In this document: positions 25,029-33,282 of the stretch, one piece after another | Position numbering within the stretch: the stretch's first letter is position 1 | How the letters are laid out: each line of letters starts with the position of its first letter | From: Bradyrhizobium elkanii USDA 76 | GTDB taxonomy: Bacteria; Pseudomonadota; Alphaproteobacteria; Rhizobiales; Xanthobacteraceae | Assembly: GCF_023278185.1 (NCBI RefSeq) | Contig: NZ_CP066356.1 | Location: forward strand, 6,812,001 to 6,876,000 | DNA length: 64,000 nucleotides | Direction of reading: 5' to 3' | Notes under the pieces: generated by a model | The model's database searches: none | The model's input: only the letters and a program-made list of their open reading frames with translations | Told to the model about the DNA's origin: nothing | Translations under genes and position numbers: made by a program

Positions 25029-26066
25029 GTGAACCAGATTATCCGCATTGGGATTGATACGTCGAAGTATATTTTTGTGCTGCATGGGGTTGATGCGGCG
25101 GAGCAGGTGGTGCTGCGCAAGAAGCTGTCGCGCAAACAGGTGCTGGAGTTCTTCGCCAAATTGCCGCCGACCGTGATCGGGATGGAGGCCTGCGGGGCTT
25201 CGCAACATTGGGCGCGGGAGCTTTCCAAGCTCGGTCACGAAGTGAAGCTGATGGCACCGCAATTGGTTAAACCCTACGTGATGCGGAACAAGAATGACGG
25301 GCGGGATGCAGAAGGTCTGTGTGAAGCGATGAGCCGGCGGAGCATGCGCTTCGTGCCGGTGAAGACGGCCGAGCAGCAGGCTGCGCTGATGCTGATGGGC
25401 GTCCGCGACGGATTGATCGTCCGGCGCACCCAGCTGACCAATACGATCCGCGGCCATGCGGCGGAGTATGGCCTGATCGCACCCAAAGGACTGGACGCGA
25501 TCGAGCCACTGCTGGCGCGGATTGCGCAGGACGAGACGCTTCCCGCCCTGGCACGCGAGCTGTTTGTGGTGCTGGGCCGGGAGCGCGCCAGGCTCGAGGG
25601 TGAGTTGAAGGCGGTTGAGGCCAAGCTGATGGCCTGGCACCGCGGCGATGCCACGGGCCGGCGCCTGGCTGAGATCCCCTCGGTCGGTCCGATCGTTGCA
25701 ACCGCGCTGGTGATGAAGACACCTGATCCGCACGCGTTCCGTTCTGGTCGTCATTTTGCGGCCTGGCTGGGATTGACACCCAAGGACCACTCTACCGCCG
25801 GCAGGACCAGGCTTGGCAAGATCACGCGGGCGGGCGATGAGGACCTGCGCCGTCTGCTGGTCATCGGGGCCACGGCGGTGATCCAGCAGGCCAGGCGCGG
25901 ACGCGGTCATCACTCGCGCTGGCTGCTGGCCCTGATCCAGCGCAAGCCGCCGAAGCTTGCGGCCGTGGCGCTTGCCAACAAAGTAGCCCGTATCGCCTGG
26001 AAGTTGATGGCGACGGGCGAGAGTTACGAGGCGGCACGGATCAAGCCCATGACAGCCGCCGCCTAA
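25029..26066 (+). CDS. IS110-family transposase (RNA-guided recombinase family)
   Basis: This 345-residue transposase starts at a GTG. The N-terminal RuvC-like DEDD domain has D10 (RIGIDTSK), E53 (GMEACGAS), D90 and D93 (NDGRDAEGL). The C-terminal domain has IPSVGPIVATALV and HAFRSGRHFAAWLGLTP, where S239 is the likely catalytic serine. No internal stop or truncation is seen, so the enzyme could be active. IS110 proteins use an element-encoded bridge RNA to pick target and donor sites. The frame is open further upstream, but translation there would run through the inverted repeat. Confidence 0.93.
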   Translation: MNQIIRIGIDTSKYIFVLHGVDAAEQVVLRKKLSRKQVLEFFAKLPPTVIGMEACGASQHWARELSKLGHEVKLMAPQLVKPYVMRNKNDGRDAEGLCEAMSRRSMRFVPVKTAEQQAALMLMGVRDGLIVRRTQLTNTIRGHAAEYGLIAPKGLDAIEPLLARIAQDETLPALARELFVVLGRERARLEGELKAVEAKLMAWHRGDATGRRLAEIPSVGPIVATALVMKTPDPHAFRSGRHFAAWLGLTPKDHSTAGRTRLGKITRAGDEDLRRLLVIGATAVIQQARRGRGHHSRWLLALIQRKPPKLAAVALANKVARIAWKLMATGESYEAARIKPMTAAA

Positions 26067-26306
26067 TCGATTGGCCGGCCGGCGGGCTCGCTCGCCGGTC
26101 GACCCGGAGCTGCAGGAGCAGATGGAGCGATCGATCGAGCAACGATGCGAGACAATCCGTGAGACCCATCGGCCGTCAACAGGTCGCCTGGTTGTTTGGA
26201 ACTCGCATCGCGCAACCCATCTTGGCCAGCGATCGACCGATCGCACTCAACAGGCCGGACATATGGATGCAAGCGATCCGATCTCACCAAAAAGCTCTTG
26301 TGCCAC
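26067..26306 (+). ncRNA. Probable bridge RNA region in the right end of the IS
   Basis: This 240-bp non-coding stretch runs between the transposase stop and the right inverted repeat. In IS1111-group elements the bridge RNA is encoded at this end. It contains short self-complementary segments such as GGCCGGCCGGCGGGC and CGATCGATCG. The segment CCATCGG near 26167 also occurs in the left flank of the insertion (24942-24948), as a target-binding loop might. The boundaries and fold of the RNA are not determined here. Confidence 0.45.
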
Positions 26307-26320
26307 GGGGGCCGTCCACA

Positions 26321-26348
26321 TATGGGTCCCCGCTTTCGCAGGGACGAC
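26321..26348 (-). repeat. Right arm of the interrupted palindromic repeat
   Basis: Read on the minus strand it begins GTCGTCCCTGCGAAAGC and ends GGGACCCATA, matching the left arm at 24859-24886 except for one base. It starts at the base after the right inverted repeat of the IS. Confidence 0.8.
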
Positions 26349-26449
26349 ACCGAACTTGTTGCACGATCACCGGCGGAAGGGTTCACCTCCCTCTCACCTC
26401 TCACGGTCGTCCCGCGACTAGCCGGGCGGTCGTCGGCCGACAGCGATCG

Positions 26450-26875
26450 TCAGTCGGCCGGGATGAAGCGGAGTGTGCCTGCCCGGCGCGTCGGCTTGCC
26501 GGTGTCGTTCGTATGATTGACGCCGTCCATCACAGGCACCTCGGGGAAATCGAACGGGCTTACGCCGTCGAGGCAAGCCACGTTGACGGCATACAGGTTC
26601 TGGTTCGATCGCCGTTGATGATGGGTGTAGATTCCGCAGCGCGAACAGAAGAAGTGCTGCACCGATCCGGTATGGAAGCGGTAGCTTGTCAACGTATCCT
26701 CGCCATGCAGGACCTTGATCCCGCCCATTTCAGCCATGGCAACGACGGCGCCCCGCATCCGGCAGTAAGAGCAGGTGCAGCGGCGGATTGAATTGAAGTC
26801 GTCGCTGAGCGTCACCTCGAAACGCACTGCGCCGCAATGGCACTGGCCAGCCCGAACACCCGTGTCGCCCGTCAT
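26450..26875 (-). CDS. GFA-family (CENP-V fold) zinc protein
   Basis: This 141-residue protein of the glutathione-dependent formaldehyde-activating enzyme family has two zinc sites: CHCGAV with CSYC, and FFCSRCGIYTHH. The start MTGDTGVRAGQ at 26875 gives the normal length; GGAG lies about 13 bp upstream. Few GFA proteins have a proven function, and many bind thiol adducts. It stands alone beside the insertion sequence, and its neighbours give no hint about its role. It should be cytosolic. Confidence 0.88.
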   Translation of the reverse strand: MTGDTGVRAGQCHCGAVRFEVTLSDDFNSIRRCTCSYCRMRGAVVAMAEMGGIKVLHGEDTLTSYRFHTGSVQHFFCSRCGIYTHHQRRSNQNLYAVNVACLDGVSPFDFPEVPVMDGVNHTNDTGKPTRRAGTLRFIPAD

Positions 26876-27078
26876 GTTGCTGCGTCTCCTGTCCAGATCG
26901 CCCAGCGAGGTCAACGCGCCGCACGCAGTGCGCTCGGAACCGCGCAGGAGCATGATCTGCCGACTGAGACCGATCTCAATCCGAACGTATCGTCAGGATC
27001 AGCGCCGGACAATCGATCAAAACTCGCGCATGATAGGAGAAAAACTCACGCGAAGGCTCGATGCAAATTTTGACGAGG

Positions 27079-28299
27079 CTAGTGCGATTTGGCGACATAA
27101 GGGCAGCCGCCTTCATCAAGCGGGCGGAAGGCCTGATCGCCCGGCACCGTCGCGAGATACTCGTAGAGGTCCCATTTGCTCTTGGACTCCTCCGGCTTCT
27201 TGATGCGCATCAGATACATGTCATGCACCATCCGGCCGTCCTCGCGCACGAGGCCATTCTGGGCAAAGAAATCATTGACCGGGGTCTTGCGCATCTGCCC
27301 GATCACGGTTTCCGAATCGACCGAGTTGGTGGCGGCGACCGCCTTGAAATAGTGCCGGAGCGCCGAGTTGACGCCGGCCTGGTAGGCGGTCGGCATCGCG
27401 CCATGACGCTTGAAGAACTCCTGGGCGAAGACGCGTGTCTCCGGCGTGCGATCCCAATAGAAGGAATCGGTGAACAGCAGATCGTGCGCATGCGCGAGGC
27501 CAAGCGCAGGCACGTCGGTGAGCGTCACCTGCAGCGCGACGAGTTGCATGCTGGCGCGGATGTTGAACTCGTCGGCCTGCGACACCGCGTTGCGGAAGTC
27601 GGAACCGGCATTGGCGAGCGCCAGGATCTTGGCGCCGGAGGACTGGGCCTGCAGCAGGAAGGACGAGAAATCGGCGGTGTCGAAGGGGTGGCGAACCGCG
27701 CCGAGCACCTTGCCGCCGGCCGATGTCACGGCCTTGCTCGCATCGCGCTCCAGCGCCTGGCCGAACGCATAATCCGCCGTGAGGAAAAACCAGGGCGTGC
27801 CGCCGCGGGCCACCACGGCCTTCGCCGTCGCGTTCGAGGAGGCATAGGTGTCATAGGTCCACTGCACGCTGGTCGGCGAGCATTGCTTGCCGGTGAGGTC
27901 GGACGAGCCGGAGCCCGAGATCAGGAACAGCTTCTTGCGTTCGCGCGTCACCGTCTGGATCGCGAGCGCCACCGCGGAATTGACGCCTTCGGCGACCACG
28001 TCGACACCCTTGTTGTCGATCCAGTTGCGCACGATGCCGGTCGCCACGTCAGGCTTGTTCTGGTGATCGGCCGAAATGATCTCGATCTTGCGTCCGGCGA
28101 CCGTGCCGCCGATTTCCTCCGCCGCCATTTGTGCCGCGATCACCGATCCCGGGCCATTGCCGTCGGAATATTGCCCGCTCATGTCGGTGATGATGCCGAC
28201 CCGCAGCACGCCATCCTCCGCTCGGGCAGCGCCGGCCGCAAATGAGAGACACATGGCGGCCATTGCGATCAGGAGATACGAGCGTTTCGTGATGGACAT
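27079..28299 (-). CDS. Branched-chain-type ABC transporter substrate-binding protein
   Basis: This periplasmic binding protein of the LivJ/UrtA-like type has 406 residues with a signal peptide (SYLLIAMAAMCLSFAAGAARA). The mature part begins DGVLRVGIITDMSGQYSDG, with the usual NWIDNKGVDVVAEGVNS and AVVARGGTPWFFLTADYAFG segments. It is the last gene of the GntR-amidase-amidase run. No permeases or ATPases lie next to it, so it must share a transporter encoded elsewhere or be an orphan. Its ligand may be an amide that the amidases hydrolyse. Confidence 0.9.
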   Translation of the reverse strand: MSITKRSYLLIAMAAMCLSFAAGAARAEDGVLRVGIITDMSGQYSDGNGPGSVIAAQMAAEEIGGTVAGRKIEIISADHQNKPDVATGIVRNWIDNKGVDVVAEGVNSAVALAIQTVTRERKKLFLISGSGSSDLTGKQCSPTSVQWTYDTYASSNATAKAVVARGGTPWFFLTADYAFGQALERDASKAVTSAGGKVLGAVRHPFDTADFSSFLLQAQSSGAKILALANAGSDFRNAVSQADEFNIRASMQLVALQVTLTDVPALGLAHAHDLLFTDSFYWDRTPETRVFAQEFFKRHGAMPTAYQAGVNSALRHYFKAVAATNSVDSETVIGQMRKTPVNDFFAQNGLVREDGRMVHDMYLMRIKKPEESKSKWDLYEYLATVPGDQAFRPLDEGGCPYVAKSH

Positions 28300-28531
28300 T
28301 TCGTTCCCGGGTGTTTCGACGTTTCGGACGATCTCCTGAAGCAATCAGGGATCGCCGACAACCCCGTCGCCGGCATGGCGCCCTGCGATTCCGTTGAGAA
28401 ATTCCGGGAGGAGGAACACAGCCATTGCGTCGACACACGCGAGGCCGATCATGCGAACGCCGCGACGAAATTTCGCCGCGGCGTGCACTGAATCATACCA
28501 ATGGATCATGCGCTGTGGCGTGGAGATCGAC

Positions 28532-29977
28532 TCAGCGCCGCTGCCACAATTGCCGCACCAGAATGCCGGCCTTGCGCTCGATCGCCTCGGCGGCGTCAAG
28601 ACACATGTCCTCGCGATAGCGCGAGCCGACGATCTGGACGCCGACCGGCAATCCCTCATCGAGGCCGACCGGCACCACGGCCGCCGGCAGCCCCAGCACG
28701 TTCATCGACGAAATGAAGCGCAGGTCGTTCCAGAACAAATCCTTGACGCGCTGATCGCCGCCGAGATCGGCATTGACCTCCGGCGTCTTGCGCACCGTGG
28801 TCGGCATCACGACCAGTGGATACTGCTCGAGGAAGGTCATCCAGTTCCTGATGTGGCGCGAGCGCTCGGCGATCGCCTTCATGTAGCCGGCCTGATCGAG
28901 CTGATTGGCCAGCGCGATGAAGCCGCGGAACGTCTTCTGGAAGTCGGCGCTGGTGGTCGCCAGCATCTGGTCCTGCTGCAGCACGCGAACCTCGGTCATG
29001 ATCAGGTCGCACCAGAGCTGCCAGACCTTGTTGAGATCGGGCACCTCCACCTCGCTGACCGCGTAACCCGCATCCGCCAGATGATCCGCCGCCTTGCGCT
29101 GGAGCGCGATGACGCCGCGATCGGTCGCCATGTCCTCGGGGATCTTTGCGAGCGCGACCTTGATCGGCCCGGCCGGCTTCGGCCTCGTCAGCGGCGCCGG
29201 CACATACCAGGGATCGCGCGGATCGCGCTGCGCCATCACCTCGAGGCCGAGGCGCACGTCGGCGACGTGTCGCGCCAGCGGCCCTTGCGACGACATGAAC
29301 TGCGCCATCAGCGGCCGCTCCGCCGTGGCGCTGGGATTGAACGCGGGAATGCGGCCCTGGGTCGGCTTGATGGTGGCAATGCCGTTGCAATGCGCCGGCC
29401 AACGCAGCGAGCCGCCGATGTCGTTGCCGTGTGCGATGGTGCCGATGCCGGCGGCGATCGACGCGCCGGCGCCGCCCGAGGATCCGCCGCAGGTCACGTC
29501 GGCATTCCAGGGATTGCGCGTCAGGCCGTGCAGCGGGTTGTCGGTGAAGCCGCGCAGCGAGAACTCCGGCGTGTTGGTGAGGCCGATGATGATTGCGCCG
29601 GCCTTCTTGAGATTGGCCGTCACCGGCGAGTCGCCCGGCGCGATGTTGTCCTTGAATGCCACCACGCCGTTCGAATTGGCCTGGCCCTCGACGTCGATGT
29701 TGATCTTGATCGTGACCGGCACGCCGTGCAGCGGTCCGACGGCGCCGCCTCCGCGCTTGCTCGCGGCCAACGCCTCGTCCGCAGCCTTGGCGGCCTGCAT
29801 CGCTGACGCGCCGAGATCGACCACGACGGCGTTGAGCGCCGGATTGGCTTCCTGCATGCGGTCGAGATGGGCGCGGACCACCTCCTCCGACGTCACTTGG
29901 TTGTTTCGGATCGCCGCGGCCGTGTCGACGGCGGACCATTGCCAGATCGGTGCGTTCGTCACGTGATGTTCTCCCAT
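28532..29977 (-). CDS. Amidase signature family enzyme (first paralogue)
   Basis: Amidase signature enzymes hydrolyse amides with a Ser-cisSer-Lys triad. Here K91 (PVTIK), S166/S167 (GGSSGGAG) and S192 (GNDIGGSLR) are all present in a 481-residue protein. No signal peptide is seen. It lies 24 bp after a second amidase that shares its layout (WSAVD start, PLHGVPVTIK, NPSAT and QGPLAR segments), a tandem duplication that has since diverged. Both are probably controlled by the FCD-type GntR regulator at the head of the run. The substrate is unknown. Confidence 0.9.
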   Translation of the reverse strand: MGEHHVTNAPIWQWSAVDTAAAIRNNQVTSEEVVRAHLDRMQEANPALNAVVVDLGASAMQAAKAADEALAASKRGGGAVGPLHGVPVTIKINIDVEGQANSNGVVAFKDNIAPGDSPVTANLKKAGAIIIGLTNTPEFSLRGFTDNPLHGLTRNPWNADVTCGGSSGGAGASIAAGIGTIAHGNDIGGSLRWPAHCNGIATIKPTQGRIPAFNPSATAERPLMAQFMSSQGPLARHVADVRLGLEVMAQRDPRDPWYVPAPLTRPKPAGPIKVALAKIPEDMATDRGVIALQRKAADHLADAGYAVSEVEVPDLNKVWQLWCDLIMTEVRVLQQDQMLATTSADFQKTFRGFIALANQLDQAGYMKAIAERSRHIRNWMTFLEQYPLVVMPTTVRKTPEVNADLGGDQRVKDLFWNDLRFISSMNVLGLPAAVVPVGLDEGLPVGVQIVGSRYREDMCLDAAEAIERKAGILVRQLWQRR

Positions 29978-30001
29978 GATGTTCAGTGCCTTGTTGTTGG
30001 T

Positions 30002-31420
30002 TCAATCTCGCGGGTCGATCGGCGTCAGCCTTGATGCACGCGCCTCGATCAGCTCGGCCGCTGCGAGACAGACGTCTTCCCGGAAGCGGCCGGCGATCAC
30101 CTGCACGCCGACCGGCGCGCCGCCGGCGGTCCCGGTCGGCACGACGACCGACGGAAAGCCGAGCGCGGGCACCGCCAGCAGCGGCCGCTGCGCATCGAGC
30201 AGCGCGCGCACGACGTTCGCGTCTTCCTGATCCTGATCGAAACGGAACGGCAGTTGCGCCGAGACCGGCAGGATGATGACGGGACAGCGCTCCTGGAACA
30301 GCTGCCAGGCCCGCACCATCGCCAGCCGCTGCTCGAAACAGGCGAGCACCTGATCGCCGTCGAGCTCGGGCGCGTAGGCGATATGGCACTCGAGGTTGTA
30401 GCGGCTCCGATCGTCGCCGAACTTGCGGATCATCGGCGCCAGCACGCGCCGCTCCTCATTGATGACGAGGCGATGCCAGAGATCGGCGGCCTCCGCGAGC
30501 CGCGGCGGCACGGTCTCCTCCACGGCAAAGCCGGCCTCCGCGAGCCAGCGCCCGGCGGCGCGCACCGCCGCGCTCACCTCGCCCGCCTCGTCGCCGAACG
30601 GCGCGGGCGCGATCGCGACGCCGATCGGACGCTTGAGCGGCGCGCCTTGCAGGGGCACCGGCAGCCATGTGCCGTCGCGCGCGTCCGCCTGGGCCATGGC
30701 GGCAAGGCCGATGCGCAAGTCGGCGACCGAGCGGGCAAGCGGCCCCTGCACCGACATCATCTGCGCGGTGATCGGACGGTCGCTGGTTGCCGACGGATTG
30801 AACGCGGGGATCCGCCCCGGCGTCGGACGCAGGCCGGCGACGCCGCAGGCGTAAGCCGGATAGCGGATCGAGCCGCCGAAATCATTGCCGTGCGCGATCG
30901 CGCCCATGCCGGAGGCAACGGCCGATGCGGCGCCACCGCTGGAGCCGCCCGGCGTCAGCCGACGGCTCCACGGATTGTAGGTCGCGCCGTGCAGATCGTT
31001 GTTGGTGAACCAGCGGTGCGAGAAGGCCGGCGTGTTGGTGCGGCCGACAATGACGGCGCCCGCCTTGCGAAGATTCGCGACCACCGGGCTGTCCTCGGTG
31101 GCGATCACGTCGCGGAACGCGACGACGCCGTTGGTGGTGGCGCAGCCGCGCTGGTCGACATTGACCTTGATGGTGACGGGGACGCCATGCAGCACGCCGA
31201 GTTCCGCGCCTGATTTCACCGCGACGTCCGCCGCGTCCGCGGCGGCCAGCGCTTCGTCGGCGAGCACAGCGACAATGGCGTTCAATGCCGGATTGACCTC
31301 GGCGATGCGATCGAGACTGGATTGCACGGCTTCCCGGCTGGAAATCGCGCGCGTCGCGATCGCACGCGCCAGATCGACGGCCGACCAGCTCCACAACTCA
31401 TTCTCGCGCCGCGTGTCCAT
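30002..31420 (-). CDS. Amidase signature family enzyme (second paralogue)
   Basis: From the ATG at 31420, preceded by GGAGA, this enzyme has 472 residues. The triad is K85 (PVTIK), S160/S161 (GGSSGGAA) and S184 (GNDFGGSIR). It has no signal peptide. It lies 44 bp after the GntR gene and 24 bp before the other amidase. The two differ most in the C-terminal half, where substrate contacts lie, so they may act on different amides or in successive steps. A longer frame upstream is open but overlaps the regulator. Confidence 0.9.
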   Translation of the reverse strand: MDTRRENELWSWSAVDLARAIATRAISSREAVQSSLDRIAEVNPALNAIVAVLADEALAAADAADVAVKSGAELGVLHGVPVTIKVNVDQRGCATTNGVVAFRDVIATEDSPVVANLRKAGAVIVGRTNTPAFSHRWFTNNDLHGATYNPWSRRLTPGGSSGGAASAVASGMGAIAHGNDFGGSIRYPAYACGVAGLRPTPGRIPAFNPSATSDRPITAQMMSVQGPLARSVADLRIGLAAMAQADARDGTWLPVPLQGAPLKRPIGVAIAPAPFGDEAGEVSAAVRAAGRWLAEAGFAVEETVPPRLAEAADLWHRLVINEERRVLAPMIRKFGDDRSRYNLECHIAYAPELDGDQVLACFEQRLAMVRAWQLFQERCPVIILPVSAQLPFRFDQDQEDANVVRALLDAQRPLLAVPALGFPSVVVPTGTAGGAPVGVQVIAGRFREDVCLAAAELIEARASRLTPIDPRD

Positions 31421-31464
31421 TGTCGTTTTCTCCAGGGCGTGATGCAGCAGTCGGCCGATGCGGT

Positions 31465-32259
31465 TCAATCGAGCCGCAACGGCTGGTGAAACACGGGCAG
31501 ATCGATGCGCCGGTCTTCCGCGGGAACGACCACCGCTTCGGCGCTCAGCACATGATCGAGCATCACGCGCCGGGCGCGCGCGGCATTGCCGGAGCGGAAC
31601 GCAGCCAGCAGACGCTTGTGAAACTCGATGTTCTCGCAGGTGAAGCTGGATGCGAATTCCTGGACGCCGAGCTTGCCGATCAGATGACGGATCGCCTCGT
31701 TGACGAACCGGCACATCAGGCCGAGCAGCGGGTTGGGACAGGCCTCGATCAGGATGTCGTGGAAATCGATCTCGGCGTGGCGATGATGTTCCCAATCGGC
31801 ATCGCCGTCGGGATGATGCTCCTGGACCGCGATCGCCTTTTCCAGTGCGGCGAAATGCGCTGCCGTGAGGTGGCCGACCACGCTGAAGGCGAGCTCCGGC
31901 TCGATCAGCCGGCGGATCTGGTAGATCTGCGCGGTGCTGGTCGACTGGAAATAGAAATAGTTGCTGAGCAGGCCGACGATCCGGTTGATCGACACCGGCG
32001 CCACCCGCGCGCCGCCGCCGGGGCCGGTGGTGTTCTGCACCAGCCCCTGCACTTCCAGCGATTTGAGCGCCTCGCGGATGGTGGAGCGGCTGCAGCCGAA
32101 CATCTCGATCAGCTCCCCCTCCTGCGGCAGCCGGTCGCTCGGCTGCAAGCCGGCCTGGAAGATGTGGCTGCGGATCAGGTCGGCGACGGCGTCCGAGCGC
32201 TTGCGCTTGATCGAGGCGCGGCGCGAAGGGTCGAGGGACGGGAGAGCCGATTTATCCAT
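31465..32259 (-). CDS. GntR-family regulator of the FCD/FadR type
   Basis: This 264-residue regulator has an N-terminal winged helix (IRSHIFQAGLQPSDRLPQEGEL, then CSRSTIREALKSLEVQGLV) and a C-terminal all-helical FCD ligand domain with metal-type residues (HAEIDFHDIL, and EFHKRLLAAF near the end). I start at the ATG at 32259; a TTG at 32295 would add 12 residues. A 14-bp palindrome begins one base upstream of this ATG. It heads the amidase operon and is probably autoregulated. The effector is unknown. Confidence 0.88.
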   Translation of the reverse strand: MDKSALPSLDPSRRASIKRKRSDAVADLIRSHIFQAGLQPSDRLPQEGELIEMFGCSRSTIREALKSLEVQGLVQNTTGPGGGARVAPVSINRIVGLLSNYFYFQSTSTAQIYQIRRLIEPELAFSVVGHLTAAHFAALEKAIAVQEHHPDGDADWEHHRHAEIDFHDILIEACPNPLLGLMCRFVNEAIRHLIGKLGVQEFASSFTCENIEFHKRLLAAFRSGNAARARRVMLDHVLSAEAVVVPAEDRRIDLPVFHQPLRLD

Positions 32260-32273
32260 TTTATGATCATAAA
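32260..32273. promoter_or_regulatory. Candidate GntR operator
   Basis: TTTATGATCATAAA is a perfect 14-bp palindrome directly upstream of the regulator ATG at 32259. FadR-type GntR proteins bind AT-rich palindromes of this size. Binding here would block the ribosome-site region and the promoter of the amidase operon. The neighbouring bases are GC-rich, so it stands out. Confidence 0.65.
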
Positions 32274-32439
32274 TAGGATCGCGATCACTTTGCAAGCCGG
32301 TTGAAGCGGCCCTTCTCCGGACCTCACGATGCCGAACCCGCCATGCGACCGGGGGCGAAGCGCCTACGCGGTCAAAGGACCGACCGGATGCGGGGAGATG
32401 GTGATGAGAGGAGTCTGCGGAGCCGAGGCGGCGTCTCGC

Positions 32440-32949
32440 TTAAAGCGGACTATGGTTCACGGTGTGGCGCATCTGGCGACAAAACCCTTCGACGAACTGA
32501 GCAAGCGCCTCGAAATTGACCAGCAGCCTTTCGGCCTGCTCCCGGTCAGCCGAACCGGGTGCAAACGAATCCGACAAACGCCGTTGACGATCTGCACGAT
32601 CCCGGCACGTCGCGGCCCTGCTCTCGGCAAACTCCAGTTGCTCGCGTCGCCGGCCAAGCTTGTCTTCTTCCTCGAGCAGCCGCTTGTTGAGCATCGATCT
32701 CGTGTTGGTTGGAACGTCCGGGCGCTTCAGCAGATCCAGGTAGTGGTCGATGTTTGCGCGCGCGGTATACTCGTTCACGTATGTGCCTCCGGCCAGTCGC
32801 AGTCTCGGTCGGCGAGGCTTGGCTTCAACACTCAGGAGCTGCTCGATCTCAGCCAGGAGTTGGCGAAGCTCATCGGTCGAAAACCCTTGCAGGGCATCGT
32901 GGACCTGGCTTCGGGTGCTTTCCGGATCGACGGCGTTGTCTTCGGCCAT
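32440..32949 (-). CDS. Hypothetical helical protein
   Basis: I do not recognise this 169-residue protein. From MAEDNAVDPESTRSQVHDAL at 32949 it has a predicted helical part (LRQLLAEIEQLLS), a middle with TYVNEYTARANIDHYLDLL, and a long charged helix (MLNKRLLEEEDKLGRRREQL) that could form a coiled coil. There is no signal peptide or membrane span. The frame is open further upstream, but this start gives the more protein-like N-terminus. No ribosome site is obvious. It may be real but is not certain. Confidence 0.5.
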   Translation of the reverse strand: MAEDNAVDPESTRSQVHDALQGFSTDELRQLLAEIEQLLSVEAKPRRPRLRLAGGTYVNEYTARANIDHYLDLLKRPDVPTNTRSMLNKRLLEEEDKLGRRREQLEFAESRAATCRDRADRQRRLSDSFAPGSADREQAERLLVNFEALAQFVEGFCRQMRHTVNHSPL

Positions 32950-33282
32950 TGGCGTACGGCAAAAATCAAAAAGTAAAGCCCTGTCAGGCACACACCAAAT
33001 CAACAAATCAACGGCAGCTCGAACGATGCCCACGCGAACAATGATTCTGTCATCGCGCGCGCTCGCGAATCCAATGGCGTTCAAGATAAGTTACGGGTGG
33101 AACATCGCCTAGTGCACTCTGTGCCAGCCGCGCCTTTGCGCCAACCATCGGCGAAGTCTTGGTTGCCGCATCGTTAAGGCCAGAGCAGGCCGCTCCAAAA
33201 ATCAAAGCAGACGGCGACGGATGCGAACAGGCCGGCACTGAGGTGCGGCATGTGACGGCAAGCGACGGAGAATCCGGATCGC
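32950..33282. other. Intergenic stretch with no recognised gene
   Basis: This 333-bp stretch lies between the hypothetical gene and the permease stop. Short frames exist in it, but none has a good start, ribosome site or protein-like composition. I see no strong hairpin or repeat. Confidence 0.5.

Larger units (their letters stand above)
24954..26322 (+). mobile_element. IS110-family (IS1111-like) insertion sequence
   Basis: The element holds one transposase gene. A perfect 14-bp inverted repeat, TGTGGACGGCCCCC, lies at 24959-24972 and, inverted, at 26307-26320. The left non-coding part is short (about 70 bp before the start codon) and the right one long (about 240 bp), the arrangement of the IS1111 subgroup. 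No target duplication is seen, as expected for this family. The right inverted repeat directly abuts the right arm of a palindromic host repeat, so that repeat was the target. The exact ends are uncertain by several bases. Confidence 0.82.

Noticed and set aside
24972..26246. A 424-codon minus-strand frame across the transposase
   Set aside because: It is the antisense shadow of the IS110 transposase, whose DEDD and C-terminal motifs are clear on the plus strand.
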